NCBI GenBank assembly: GCA_932521025.1
Contig: OW051469.1
Span: forward strand, 8,878,398-8,942,397
Length of the DNA: 64,000 bases
From: Oscheius onirici
Taxonomy: Eukaryota; Nematoda; Chromadorea; Rhabditida; Rhabditidae
Reading direction: 5' to 3'
This document shows, one piece after another, positions 1 to 10,967 of this stretch. Made by a program: the position numbers and the translations under genes. The notes beneath the pieces were generated by a model. It was not told the origin of the DNA. It saw nothing but the letters and a program-made list of their open reading frames with translations, and made no database searches. Positions within the stretch are counted from its first letter, which is position 1. Every line of letters starts with the position of its first letter.

Positions 1-460
1 GCAAAGCCAAAACAAGACAAAAAAGGGACCAAACAACTGTTCATTAAGAGGAAAACAAGTTGGAGCTGATTACTGACTATTCCCGCCTAAAAGTAGACTA
101 GAATCGGGAGCCCTGCCGCCGAGTCGTTCTCTCCGGCGCGCTTATATAGGGCCCCGCGACCGGAGAGGTCAACTAAGAGAGCATCCGGCCGAGTGGTTAT
201 GCGATGGAGAGAGACAGAGAGAGAGGGGCGAACCCGGAAGATAGAGAGAGCGAACGGTAGAGAGGTCGCAGAGAGAAACAAGGCGGCCTTGTCGGCTGGC
301 ACGCTGCTGGACAGAGACAGTGCAGATGACGGATACATTCCAGGTCAGAGACTGTGATCGTTGTCACCTTGGGGAGAGTGCCGGGGAGAATTTCGGGACT
401 GCGAAAGGTCACATATGTTCTCGGGGGGTAGAGAGTGAGTCAAGGAGACAAAGAGTGAGA

Positions 461-540
461 GGACAGAGGACAGAGGACAGAGGACAGAGGACAGAGGACA
501 GAGGACAGAGGACAGAGGACAGAGGACAGAGGACAGAGGG
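461..540. repeat. 7-bp tandem repeat (GAGGACA unit)
   Basis: About eleven head-to-tail copies of a GAGGACA heptamer follow one another with almost no variation. Because 7 is not a multiple of 3, any reading frame through it cycles through all three phases, so the open frame across it is not evidence of a gene. Confidence 0.9.
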
Positions 541-2228
541 GCAGAAAAAAACAGAGTCAGTAAGAGTGAGAGAGTGGGTAAGTAACCTGGACAGAAATGG
601 AAATGAAGAGATCAGTAGCTCATCTTGTGATCAGTCAGAGTTTGGTGGGGATCAGTGGAAGAGAAGTAAATTATAGTATAATAAATTGAGAACTGTTGAA
701 TGTGTTTGAATGTGTAGATGAATTTCAACTGTTTTAAAAGCTGTAGCCCAGACGGAATGTGAAGCAGTCTAGACACTCTCGGTAGTCCAGAAAAGCTTTG
801 GTTACGATTAGTAGTCAAGTCTATTACAGAGGAACGATTTCAGATCAGATTACTAAAGCTGTAAGAACTAGGACCTTCCCAGAAGAGGTTTTTTTCTATG
901 CTTCACTGAAATTTGGTGCCAATTAGTCCGTCTCATGCGTAGGCACAATTTGCATAAGGTAATTGGACGATCGTCTGGAAGAAGGATAGATGGAGGACGT
1001 GTGGGAAAGAAATAGGTGGTTTTAGGCAAGTGAAAGGGATTCTGTCTCTCAAACAATCAAGGTCACCTGTTGTTTGTTAAAGGATAATTGTAGAGGAGGC
1101 CACCCGTTGCAGAAAAGTGATAGCGTTCCAGACAGACTCGATTACACCCCCGTGCAGGCTAGACAAGGGCACAAAAACGGGATCTTCTCACGCTTTTGGG
1201 GGTGGTGGAGAAACAGTGCACAGTTTGTAAACATTCTGCCATGGGACTGTTTTATACATAAGTAAACAGCTCTTATCAGCAATCTTTCATTCCCCCACAG
1301 ATTGACTCATTGACAGTTCTGTTGGCAGTAGGTCAAAAGAGCGAAAGACAAACAAACCCACATGTAAACAAAAAGAATAAGGAGGAGGGCGAAGAACAGT
1401 TTACTCTTTATCGTTCTCGGGAGTGAGAGAAAAACTGTCAGAGAGATCAGCAACTGTGACCAGACTGACTCTTTTATACTGGAGACAGTATCTATTGGAT
1501 GTGGGAAAGAGACTATGGAACAGACTCTGTCTAGAGACTTGACCATTGGAACTGTGAGTCACTGGATCAGAGGAACAGAAGGAGAGTCTGAGAAATAGAC
1601 AGAGGGACAGGGAGACAGGGGGACAGCAAGATAGTGAGCAAGAGTCTGAGAGAGCGAGGTAGAAGGAGAGTGAGCGAGTGCGAGAGTCAGAGTGTGAGAG
1701 ACCGAGAGTCTGAGTCATAGAAGACTGTTTTGTCCATTAGAGCTAACTCTCAGTCCCATTAGCTCAACATATCAACTTAATGGAATTTGAAAATAGGTCG
1801 TAATGTCTCTAATTTCCTCTTCATCTGTACGAAACTATAATCAGGAACCTAGTCAACTGATTTTATTAGATTGCTGGAGAATTACATACTGAGGGTTATA
1901 TGAGAGGGAGATGTGCAGGAAATGCGAAGGGAAAAAGTGCGATCAAAGTTGAAGCTTCGTCATCAATTGACGAGGCCACGGTTTACTACATCGCGTGCCG
2001 CGTTTGTTTTGATGTCAGCCTGGACTGGGGGGTTACTGAATACTGTTGACTGGTATTACTAAAGCTGTGTACGAACTACTCATGGCAAGAGAGGTATAAC
2101 ATGGCATCATATTCTGAGCGGCGTGAGCTCAGGAAATTGAGATATCATCATGGTTACAGTGGAAAATTTATGCTGATTCAGATCTGTCCCTGTCCCTATA
2201 AAAAAACAAATGACAGATATTGACCCAC

Positions 2229-2268
2229 CAGAGGTGGGAAAAGACTCAAGAGTCTTTTCCCACCTCTG
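2229..2268. repeat. Perfect 19-bp inverted repeat with 2-nt loop
   Basis: Arms 2229-2247 and 2250-2268 are exactly complementary and are separated by AA, so the sequence could form a long hairpin or cruciform. No coding frame or splice site surrounds it. It may be a relic of a palindromic element. Confidence 0.85.
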
Positions 2269-3507
2269 ACTCAAAAAGACTGCAAATATTTTCTATATGA
2301 TATCGCTGAGCAGAAAGGTGTAAAATAGTACAGTCCAGCGGGTATATAGGAAGCCGGCGGCGGGCATACACGACAAAACATGTTGCGAACGGGGCCGAAA
2401 TCGGAAGAAGAGGGTCCCCTTTTATGCCACCGGACACAAGGAACGGGAACAGAGAGGATGACCGCAAAAAATGTTGACATTGTGGTTCATCAAGCTGCGC
2501 AAATAGAACGCCATGGCAGTGGTGGAAACGTTAATAATGAAATTTCCGGCGGATTGTGAGGGCCAACGGTTCGATGGCGTCCTATTTATTGGCATTGGAA
2601 CTGCATATGTAATAAGACTGTTTTAGTGAGCACGAGGGGCTAACGGGTAAGTCGATGGTGTTGGAACTGGTATTGGTAGTGTAGGGTCAGGGAGTCAGCT
2701 TGTCTAGATTGAACAAGAAGCCTTTCTGTTTGTCTCTCCGGTAAACTCTGATGTTTTTTCTATAGCCTGTTTGACCTGCACCATCCCCACAAACCATGTC
2801 CCTGCAGAGAGAGATTTATGCCCCGGACTGTAATCGGATGGAACGCCGTTACTTTTGAAATATTCATGAGCGGGTGAAAACCTACAGAGGACTAGAGTTC
2901 TGTTCGCTTACTGTAGTTTGTATTCTGTTTGTCAGTCTGTCTCTCAGACTCTCGGACTCTCAGAATCTCTGTCTCTCTCAGTCCCTCAGCCCCGTAGTTT
3001 GTAGTCCGCTGAATCACTGTCCCGATTGCTCCAAAGATAAGAGAGAGGGTGGTACTGGGACTGGACCCATTTTATATAGGGAGGTAGAGGGACTGATAAG
3101 AGAGAATTGTACAGGCGGTGTTGCGACTTTAGAGTCGCTCGTCCCTTTATAGGAGCCAGCTGCGACGATATCTAATCACTGGAGCCACTGATAGAGACAC
3201 AGGGAGAGAGAGAGGTACATAGTCCCCCATCTCTCTCTCCGATCACTATTGATTAGAAGAGGGCCTGACCGCAAAGATAATATGAAGCGGAAAAGAATAA
3301 GAAGAGAGACGGAAATTGGAGAGGACTGTGAGTCAGAGAGTTTCGAAAATCAGAGGACCAATACCAGTAGATTTTTGTTCTTGAGGTCGAGACATTGATG
3401 TCATCAAGCAAAAAATGACTAGAATGCATAATGACCGTCTTTGAACCGTCATCACCTGATTCAGATAGACCGACTAGAACATTCTAGAGTAAGAGAGGGG
3501 GCCGGCT

Positions 3508-3852
3508 GCGCACCAACTTGTATGGCTTGCTGTAGCTCTTTCCAATTTTCGGGTTACTGTAACTCAGGTTGTGTATCAATCTACAGTACTCCATACTGTT
3601 ATTATAGATTATTGTATCTCTAATTGAAAGTTTCTACTACTATAACCCATACTGTTCAGCAGTTGATGCGCTACCAGGAGTTAGACTTTTTTGGAGATAC
3701 TGCGCACCAACTCTCTTTCAATTTTCTGTTGCAGCTCCCTGGTGAGCATAAATGTGCTGTAACTGCCATTATTGCATGAGTTGGTGCGCACCGCAACTCT
3801 TCCCGAAACTACGTATCGAAACCTCTGAAGTTACCAGAGTTGGTGCGCAGAC
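3508..3852. repeat. Cluster of GCGCACCAACTC palindromic MITE-like repeats
   Basis: The 12-mer GCGCACCAACTC or its complement occurs at about 3508, 3699, 3779 and 3839. The pair near 3699 and 3779 faces inward like terminal inverted repeats of a roughly 95-bp element. The same motif pair recurs at 12827-12883 and 24015-24077. Confidence 0.6.
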
Positions 3853-4089
3853 TAACTGTATTCCATCACAATCCGTCAGACAGACAGAGTTCAGAGATGA
3901 TCTGAGAACTACCAATAAATCTGTCTCTCTTCTTGTTCCACGTGGTTTTCAACACCGCGCTCTCTCTCTTATCAGTAGCTCTTTCGCAGTAGTCAGTCCC
4001 GTTCGAGCACTAAATTCTTGTCTATAATCACACAGTACACAGATTTCCTAGGTCTTTTTTGAGTGGAAGAATAAATTTTTCAAATTTCT

Positions 4090-4136
4090 GATGTTCTGAA
4101 AAGTTGTAGCTTTTGATCTGGGCTTTACAAAACATC
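4090..4136. repeat. Solitary copy of the 5S-associated hairpin repeat
   Basis: This stretch has the arrangement GATGTTCTG-AAAAGTTGTAG followed by a loop and a partly complementary arm ending ACAAAACATC. It belongs to the hairpin family that precedes every 5S gene in this window, but no 5S gene lies within 300 nt in the matching orientation. The second arm is eroded. Confidence 0.6.
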
Positions 4137-4494
4137 TTAAAGACGAAAAATCAATTCTTTTGTCCGAAAATGACAATTTCCTGTTTTTCATTTCAATGAA
4201 CTAGGAACCAGTGACTGGCGCCCCTAGAATGATTGCAATGACGCCTTTTGTAGTCCGAGGGCTCCGCATTACATAAGCAGCTGATAAGAGCAGAGAAAGT
4301 CACGCCCCGGAGAACCAAATTTATGGACAAAACTGATGTCAGAAAATTCCAGAAGAAGCAGTATGCTGAGAGACAACGTCGACAGAGTACATTGGCAAGG
4401 AGTGACGCGATTCAGGGAATGCAGTACATGCCGAGAAAACAGGTAAAAGGAGAGGAGAGGCACGAGAAACAAAAAGAGCAAAAAAAAGGAAAAA

Positions 4495-4612
4495 GCTTAC
4501 GACACCCGGGATTCCCAAGCCGTCTCCGATCCAAGTACTAACCGGGCCCAACGTTGCTTGACTTGCCAGATCGGACGGGATGGCGTACTTTCAACGTGGT
4601 GTGGCCGTAAGC
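4495..4612 (-). rRNA. 5S ribosomal RNA gene, copy 1
   Basis: On the minus strand the 118-nt sequence begins GCTTACGGCCACACCACG and ends GTGTCGTAAGC, followed by a T-run for RNA polymerase III termination. The internal control segment with AAGCAACGTTGGGCCCGG and TTAGTACTTGGATCGGAGAC is intact and closely resembles Caenorhabditis 5S. Its 5' end faces the repeat-rich protein gene that starts at 4824, and the family hairpin lies 97 nt upstream at 4709-4764. The flank between hairpin and gene is the most diverged of the five copies. Confidence 0.93.
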
Positions 4613-4708
4613 AAATGAGCTTTGTTCGCTGGTAAACACATCATCAGTGCAAAACTTATATTTTCTCGTCGAGTTTTTCGGGTAGAAGATGACATTTTTG
4701 AGTTTTGT

Positions 4709-4764
4709 GATGTTCTGAAAAGTTGTAGATTTTATCACGGGCTATAATTTTGTAGAACATCTCA
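4709..4764. repeat. Hairpin repeat upstream of 5S copy 1
   Basis: Arms reading TGATGTTCTGAAAAGTTGTAG and its near complement ending TAGAACATCTCA can pair around a short loop. It lies 97 nt upstream of the 5S gene on its minus-strand side and only about 60 nt before the start codon at 4824 of the plus-strand gene. Confidence 0.65.
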
Positions 4765-4823
4765 AAGCTCAGTAATGTTGTCTTCGGCCCGAAATATCAA
4801 CAACAAGCACATTTGTATCTGAA

Positions 4824-7069
4824 ATGGCTCCAATTTCACAATTTAAACAGTTTTGGACAGTCAGAGACAAATAAACAGAAAGACAGACAACAGAGTTTCA
4901 GAACTCATCACCACTGCCAGAATTCCCAAGAATCTACGAGAGAGGTCATGCACATTCCAGAAGCTGGAATCCCGGCTATGACGACATGGAAACGGAGCTG
5001 ATTGAACCTCTTCAGGTACTGACAATCCCATTTTCCGGGGAAAAAATAAAAAATGCAGTACCATTACGACAGAATAGCTGCGAGAGAGCCAGTCTACAGA
5101 GAACAGCAGCAGCAAATGTTCATTCCAACTATCAATGAACCTGAGATGGTAGAGCATCATGGAGGAAGACATGCCTTCCAGAAACAGGTACTAAAGGACA
5201 GATGGTTACGGTAATTGGTTTTAGGCCAAATCCTTCGATGTCTCTACCAATGAGAGACGACAGTCATTTGATCGGAGAACCAACTCTCTGGCTAGTCGGA
5301 ACTATCCAGTTCCTGAGGTACTGTCTCTCAGTCTCTCTGTCTTACTGTAATTCTCCAGAGCTCAATCTCTGCCGCTTGTCACTCTCTCTGGGTCGCGAAG
5401 GGTCATCTAGAACAGCTCCATGCTCTCGGAATCAGTGACCCATCCTCAGCTTCGACGTCCTTTGACTCCAATACAGATTCTCACAGTACAGCCCCGACTG
5501 AACCAGTCCTTCGAGTAGAGGATGCTGATAAGCGTCGTTCCCATTACAAGTAAGTCAATCCAGTGAAAATAAGGGTCTCTACAGTAAGGGTTCTGACTAA
5601 TTTCACGTCTAGATTTAGCAGCAAGGATGTCCATTGGAAGCGCCTGAGTTATAGGTCGAGCATGTTTATTGTAACGGGTTCGATCAGAGTTTTACAGATC
5701 TTCTAGACATGGAAAGCGGGGTAAGAGAACAGTTTCTAAGGATGAGTCAAGAGTCTGGGAAACCAGAGAGCGGTTTGGATACCACAGGAGTCTCACGATG
5801 GACAGAAGCTACAGTAATTCTAGGAATGAGTCTGGATATCCGGACTGGACATCCAGACAGACGTCTGAACAGAATAAGAGTCTAGAAAGAGCTCTGAACA
5901 GTTACAGTAACCCACGGTCGAGGAATTGGAATGAAGAGTCCAGGACTCTGGAAAGAAGACTGAATAGTTACAGTAACCCATGGGATCCCAAGTCGAGAGA
6001 CTATATCTGTACATCCAGGCAAGAGGACTGGATATCCAGACATCCCAAGAGTCTCGAAACCGTACAGAACAGTTACAGTAACCTACAGGATCATAGGATT
6101 ATGACCAGCAGGGATGAGTCAAGAACTGGACACCGACAGTCGTCTGGAATGTACCAGAGTTTGGAAAGAGTTCAGAACAGTTCCAGTCTTCCTTGGCCAA
6201 GACACTGGGAGGATCAGTCAAGAACACTGAACAATCGTCCTCTTATGAACAGTCGCAGTCTGGATCCAAGAGTGTCAGAGAGACAGACTCTCCAGACCAG
6301 ACGACTACCCTCAGCTCTGGGACGAAGCGTCCCGGAGATGGTTCCTCCTCCTGATCCAGTTCAATGGAGCTCGTCCCGACACGTCTTGGTAAGCCTGGAC
6401 TCATCAAATAACCCCCGTCGACGGAAGAGAACTCCCCTGCCTTGGGGTGACCGAAAAATTTCGAGGAATCAAGAAAGTGAATGGGAGATGGAAAGACGGC
6501 ACAGGAATCTGTGAGAGACTGGAATGAACCCTGAATGTTTTTTTTCTATTTCTTACCCTTAGAAACCAGTCAGAATCAGCAGAGAGTACAGTCTTTCAGA
6601 TCCCTCCTCGTCCAGAGGAAAATGCTCTCCACAGCTGGTGTCTCAAGCTTGGATTCAAATTCACTAGACTCTACTGGAGCCGATGTACTCTTTGCCAGTA
6701 GTATGGACTCATCTGGAAGTGATCTGGAACAGAGGAGACTGTCTCTAATGAATCGACACGTGACTATCAGTACTCCTCAAGCGGGAAGGATGGAGAGAGA
6801 TTATAGGTGAGAGAGACAGAGAAAGAGAGAGAGTAGTTTTCAGTGTTGACGAACAGTCGGACAATCTCTTCCGTGAATGGAGCAGAGTAGATCCAGCCTA
6901 CGATGTTCATCGCACTCCGAGGACGCTCCAACGTGGCTTCACTCAGGACAGTTCTGCTTGCAGGTACGGTAGAAAGAAATGGACAAATAAATATAGTTTA
7001 AGCCGACCGAAGCCCGTCTACCAACGTCAGTTCTCTGTCTCTGTGCCAATGCCAGCCCATCTACTGTGA
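4824..7069 (+). CDS. Ser/Arg/Asn-rich repetitive protein, unknown function
   Basis: Nine exons splice in frame: 4824-4859, 4902-5015, 5059-5187, 5225-5317, 5359-5549, 5613-5654, 5707-6446, 6563-6806 and 6844-7069, giving about 604 residues. Most introns are 37-63 nt; the exon 7-8 junction is the least certain. The start is MAPISQFKQFWT and a TGA ends the frame, with AATAAA at about 7089. There is no signal peptide or membrane segment. The middle (exon 7) is built of loose repeats around the core SLER..NSYSNP, in the variants ALNSYSNP, RLNSYSNP, VQNSYSNL and VQNSSSLP, separated by Trp/Arg-rich spacers. A basic cluster HGKRGKR precedes it, and the C-terminal part is Ser/Asp-rich. I do not recognise a family. 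The composition suggests a disordered, possibly RNA-binding or phosphorylated protein, but that is inference. Confidence 0.75.
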
Positions 7070-7088
7070 CGTCAGTTCATAAACTTCA

Positions 7089-7094
7089 AATAAA
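7089..7094 (+). terminator. Polyadenylation signal AATAAA
   Basis: AATAAA lies 20 nt after the stop codon at 7069 and fits a compact nematode 3' UTR. Confidence 0.7.
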
Positions 7095-7479
7095 ATTTTG
7101 TTTCGCTGACTCTCTGACTCTCTCATACTCTCAGGCTCTGTTTCTCCATCTCCTAGTCTCTCTGTCTCTGAACTGTTGACAACTAGAAATAGAACTCTTT
7201 TTTTGGAAAGAACAGGAAAGAAAAAGCAAAAAGCTTAAATTGCGGTACTACTGCCAGCGACACTCCCGAAAGGAACAGAACATGACTAGGGGGAAAATCT
7301 CACGAGGATAGTGGTATGTACAAGTGTACGAAGATGACAAGGGGCTGGGGCACTGGAGACGAGTGGAGAAACTGAGGTGGCCATCATTCCAAGACTTGAT
7401 GATGACGGTGGAGCACAAGTGTTGGAGAGAAATGAAGCGGTGTGTTGTCAGCATAATCCGGATAGTGGAGCCAGATCTC

Positions 7480-10400
7480 GTGGTCGGAAGTCCGTGATCT
7501 TCTTTTCTTCTTCTGTAAATCGAAAAATAAAACTCAATACCGAAGGAGAATACATACTCTAGTAGTGTACCGAGTCACAGAACTGTTACTTGTCTTCTGT
7601 GAGAATTTCCGTCAGTTTTAGGCCATATCCATAAGCACTTTGAAGAAAGGACCAAGTATGGATCCTGAAAAGAGTGATTCTCAATATAAAGTTCAAGAGC
7701 TGGAGAGAGGAAAAGAGAAAAATACAGAAAGAAGAATAGAAATGAAGAGACGTGGCAAAAGGCCCTGTGGTCAAAGTTGCGGTCGCGTAGCTTATCTTAT
7801 TCGTAACTGTCTTCCAGAAAAAAATAGAGGGTTAGAATAAATATGCGGGGTATGCTACAACCGCTCACTGCTCTGGACTCTTCCTGATCAACAGCTTGTT
7901 CTTAGTGTCCTTTAATTCACCAGTGCAGAAGACTGAGGGACACGGTTTGAATCTACAAAATGTGCCAGATCTCGTGTTAATTGGCTTACTGATTACAATT
8001 ACGCACACGAAAAAAAAGAATCTGATTTTTTTGGATTGGTGGATGGCTCACACCCGGATGTCTTCTTTCCCCCCATCGTCATATGATAAGACGCTTCGCA
8101 TACATATTTTTATTATTTTTGAGCACATGCTCAAAAAATGGTAGAGTTATAGATCCTCAAAAAAGGAAGGATGAAGAGTGAACTTCTTCTTCCATCTCCA
8201 CTTCTCAAGACGAGGCTTTGGACTTGTTCGGAAGTCAATGATCTTTTGTTTACTGTAAAACAAAAAAATAAAACTCAAGACCGGAAGAGAATACATACTC
8301 TTGTACCGTGTACCGTGTCGCAGAACTGTTACTTGTGAGAATTCCGTGAGAATCTCCTTCTTCTGTGAAAATTTCCATCAGCTTTGGGCCATATCCAAAA
8401 ACACTTTGAAGAAAGGACCAAGTATGGATCCTGAAAAGAGAGATCTCTCTACTACTAAAGCGCAATGGTGTCTATCGTGGACTCTGTGTGTTTGTTTGTT
8501 TCTCCGGGACTTCAAATTTTGGTGTATTGTTAAGAGTCGCCGTCTTCACCCAGACGACCGGGTTCGATTCCTCTCCTCGCCAAATATTTTTGCTTAATTA
8601 TTTTGAGTAGGAAATAGAGTCAGGGTAACCGCTAGTGGATCAGAAGGGATCGGTTGAGCTGTATAAGATTAGAGAGGGATCGTATGGCCAGAAAATAGGA
8701 AAATGTGTATCGGTTCTTTAGGAGGGGATGAGAACCCTGGGAAAGAATGAAAAAGGTCTGATTGATTGGAGAAGGAAGAAGACGTAACAGGATCAGAAGA
8801 GATCGGTTGACTGGGGAAGGGACCAAAAGAGATTTAAAGAAAGAAGAAAACACAAGTAAAAAAAAGCCGCCGACAGGCGGCGAAGCCGGCTGGTTCTCAA
8901 TATAAAGTTCACGAGCTGGAGAGAGGAAAAGAGAAATGAAGAGACGTGGCAAAAGAGCCTGTGGTCAAGCGTTGCGGTCGAGTGGCTTGTCGTCTTCGTA
9001 ACTGTTTTCCCACCAAACAAGAGATGTGATGAACAGTGAGAGAGACTCCACTCACTTCTCTGGACTCTTCCTGACCAGCTGCTAGTCCGTATATTCCCTT
9101 AACTCTTAACTTACATACCATTTTGAAAGCTGACAGCAGAACTGATACCGGTTTCACAATCGTTGATGAAACCAATCACTGGTTGAAGTACCTCGGAAAA
9201 GAACAGAAGTCTCCTAAACAATAACTTATCAAAATCAACAAATCAAACAGACGTCTTTATGGATTTTTTTCCACTTCTGACGTATTTTGAATGACGACAG
9301 ACGTATTTTTTTCTCAGTCCTTTTCATTCCTGCCACCCAACATTTTGTACATTGGGGAAGTCCACATCTTGGTTCGGACAGGCATGTCCAAAGAAGGTAC
9401 CGAAGAAAAAACCAATTAAGGATCCTAAACGGGAATTATTTTCAAGAATTGAAAAAGATGAGATCGAAGAAAGTTGAAGGATTAGAAAGAAGCGGGCAAA
9501 ATGGAGCCTGTGGTTATGCGTAGCGGTCGCGCAGCTTGTCCTCTCTGTACTCGTGTTTCCGCCAAAAAGTGCGAGGAAGAGAGACGTGATGAACCGTGAG
9601 AGAGACTCCGCTCACTTCTCTGCACTCTTCGTGATCAGTTGCTAGTTTGTACAGTCCTTTAACTCAGCAAAGGAACAGAGAGACTGAGAGACAGAGAGTC
9701 CAGAACATTTTGAACCTCGAATGGCTCTGGTCATTAAATCCTATCCGCATCTGTTCAACGTTGTACAAAGGGGATGGTTCGATATCTTTCGTCTGTTCAG
9801 TATCGGCAAAGAGGATAACTTTGAGCGCTAATTTATGTAAAACTCTGCACGTATGATTTATCTTTATGTTATGACACCGTTACTGTGAAAGAACAATTTA
9901 TTTAGAGATCATGAGCATCGTATTCTTCTGCTCCAATCCAAGATCAATAAGAGTAGAGGCTTCAAGATCCTAAAGGTATCTAGGTTGTGTCCAAAATAGC
10001 TGCAACAAATATGTAACTTAATGCCAGCAAAATGAGTATACTTACCGCTCCTTTTTGGATTTCACGCTTTGGAACAAGCCAACTAGCTGTTGAAAAGTCC
10101 CCAGCACCTTTCGGTTAGGCATATTCAAGAATGATGCAGAAGAAAAGACCAAGTAAGGGCCCTAAAATTGAATTGCTTTTGAAAATTTAAAAAATAGGAG
10201 AAGGATGAGAGAAGCGGGAAAAAGGGGGCTTGTGGTGAAGCGTGGCGTTCGCGCAGCTTGTCCTCTCTGTACTCGTGTTTCCGCCAAAAAGTGCGAGGGA
10301 GAGAGATGTGATAAACAGCGAGAGAGACTCCGCTCACTTCTCTGGACTTTTCCTGACTAGCTCTGAGCTCCGAATGGTCTCTCTGACTCTCTTTATCAAA
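7480..10400. repeat. Field of decayed direct duplications of a gene 3' part
   Basis: Two kinds of block recur in direct order. Block A, about 200 nt, is at 7480-7680 and 8228-8440 and contains the shared run AAGAAAGGACCAAGTATGGA; diverged versions are at 9380-9450 and 10118-10170. Block B, about 150 nt, is at 7745-7910, 8940-9100, 9490-9660 and 10205-10370. On the minus strand block B reads a common peptide around REVSGVSL and SLPRTFWRKHEYREDKL, continuous with the membrane-protein frame at 10.4-10.8 kb, but most copies carry stops. I read it as serial duplication and decay of the 3' end of that gene. No intact gene is visible between 7.1 and 10.1 kb. Confidence 0.65.
8500..8660 (+). mobile_element. 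tRNA-derived SINE-like element, copy 1
   Basis: A truncated tRNA-like head carries a B-box-like GGTTCGATTCC and ends CTCCTCGCC. It is followed by a body that starts AAATATTTTTGC and includes TAGGAAATAGAGTCAGGGT and AACCGCTAGTGGAT. The same head-plus-body order is present on the other strand at 14215-14410. The 5' half of the tRNA (A box) is lost or unrecognisable. Confidence 0.6.
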
Positions 10401-10798
10401 GTCAGATAAAACCGGAATAATGTAGACCTTGAAGATGTAGGCAGTAATTAGCGAGTCGATAGCACAGTAGATAAAGTTCATAAACATAAGAACCTCAAAA
10501 TTGAGCTACTGAATGAGTCTGCGTAGACTTACGGTGAGAATATTCTCGAGGCCTGTGTCGTCAGTGTCGCTTCCTTCTGTTGCCAAAAAGTCTCCCAAAG
10601 CTCCGAGGAGAATGCAAACGAAGCCGAGGGTCTGAACCGGGATTATCGAGAAAAGGAACAGGTCCAGAAACCTTAGCCAAGAGTCCTTTGATAACTTTCT
10701 TCCGGCCACAATTTGTATGGGAAGAAAAGAAGGAGCCACTCCCAACATTCCTAAGTAGTTGAAGCCGATCGGCATTTCTTCAACCGCTTCCTCAATAT
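10125..10798 (-). CDS. Multi-pass membrane protein, partial, unknown
   Basis: On the minus strand an exon 10798-10533 is joined to one from 10493 by a 39-nt intron. The first exon encodes an acidic start and two hydrophobic segments, IGFNYLGMLGVAPSFLPIQI and LFLFSIIPVQTLGFVCILLG. The second adds a third around MNFIYCAIDSLITAYIFKVY and then a charged tail with SREVSGVSL and RTFWRKHEYREDKL. The frame closes at 10125, but the true 3' end is unclear because this tail is what is duplicated and broken across 7.5-9.7 kb. The 5' exon is not identified: an acceptor precedes 10798 and no clear signal-peptide exon follows. I do not recognise the family. Confidence 0.45.
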
Positions 10799-10967
10799 CT
10801 GAAGAAACTGATTCAGCCTTCTCTCTCCGTTCGCTAGTAATATAATCGGACGATAATCACTTCCAATTACAAAAAGTTTGATTCGATCCTATTGTTTGGA
10901 CCAAAATGGCTGATAATTGGGAACAAACTGATTACAAGATAAGAGAGCGAAATTTATTCAAAAAAAG

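Larger units (their letters stand above)
1..4480. other. Gene-poor, repeat-rich stretch
   Basis: I find no chain of exons with frame-consistent splice sites here. Short open frames are low-complexity or isolated. The stretch holds a 7-bp tandem repeat near 461-540, a perfect palindrome at 2229-2268, a cluster of GCGCACCAACTC half-sites at 3508-3852 and a solitary hairpin repeat at 4090-4136, each listed separately. Confidence 0.6.

Noticed and set aside
320-676. 118-codon open frame with ATG near the left edge
   Set aside because: Most of it is the 7-bp tandem repeat and GA-rich sequence.
7480-10400. CRISPR-like or structured-RNA array
   Set aside because: Repeats are long, imperfect and direct, without regular spacers; and they translate into decayed versions of a neighbouring gene. 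The genome is eukaryotic.
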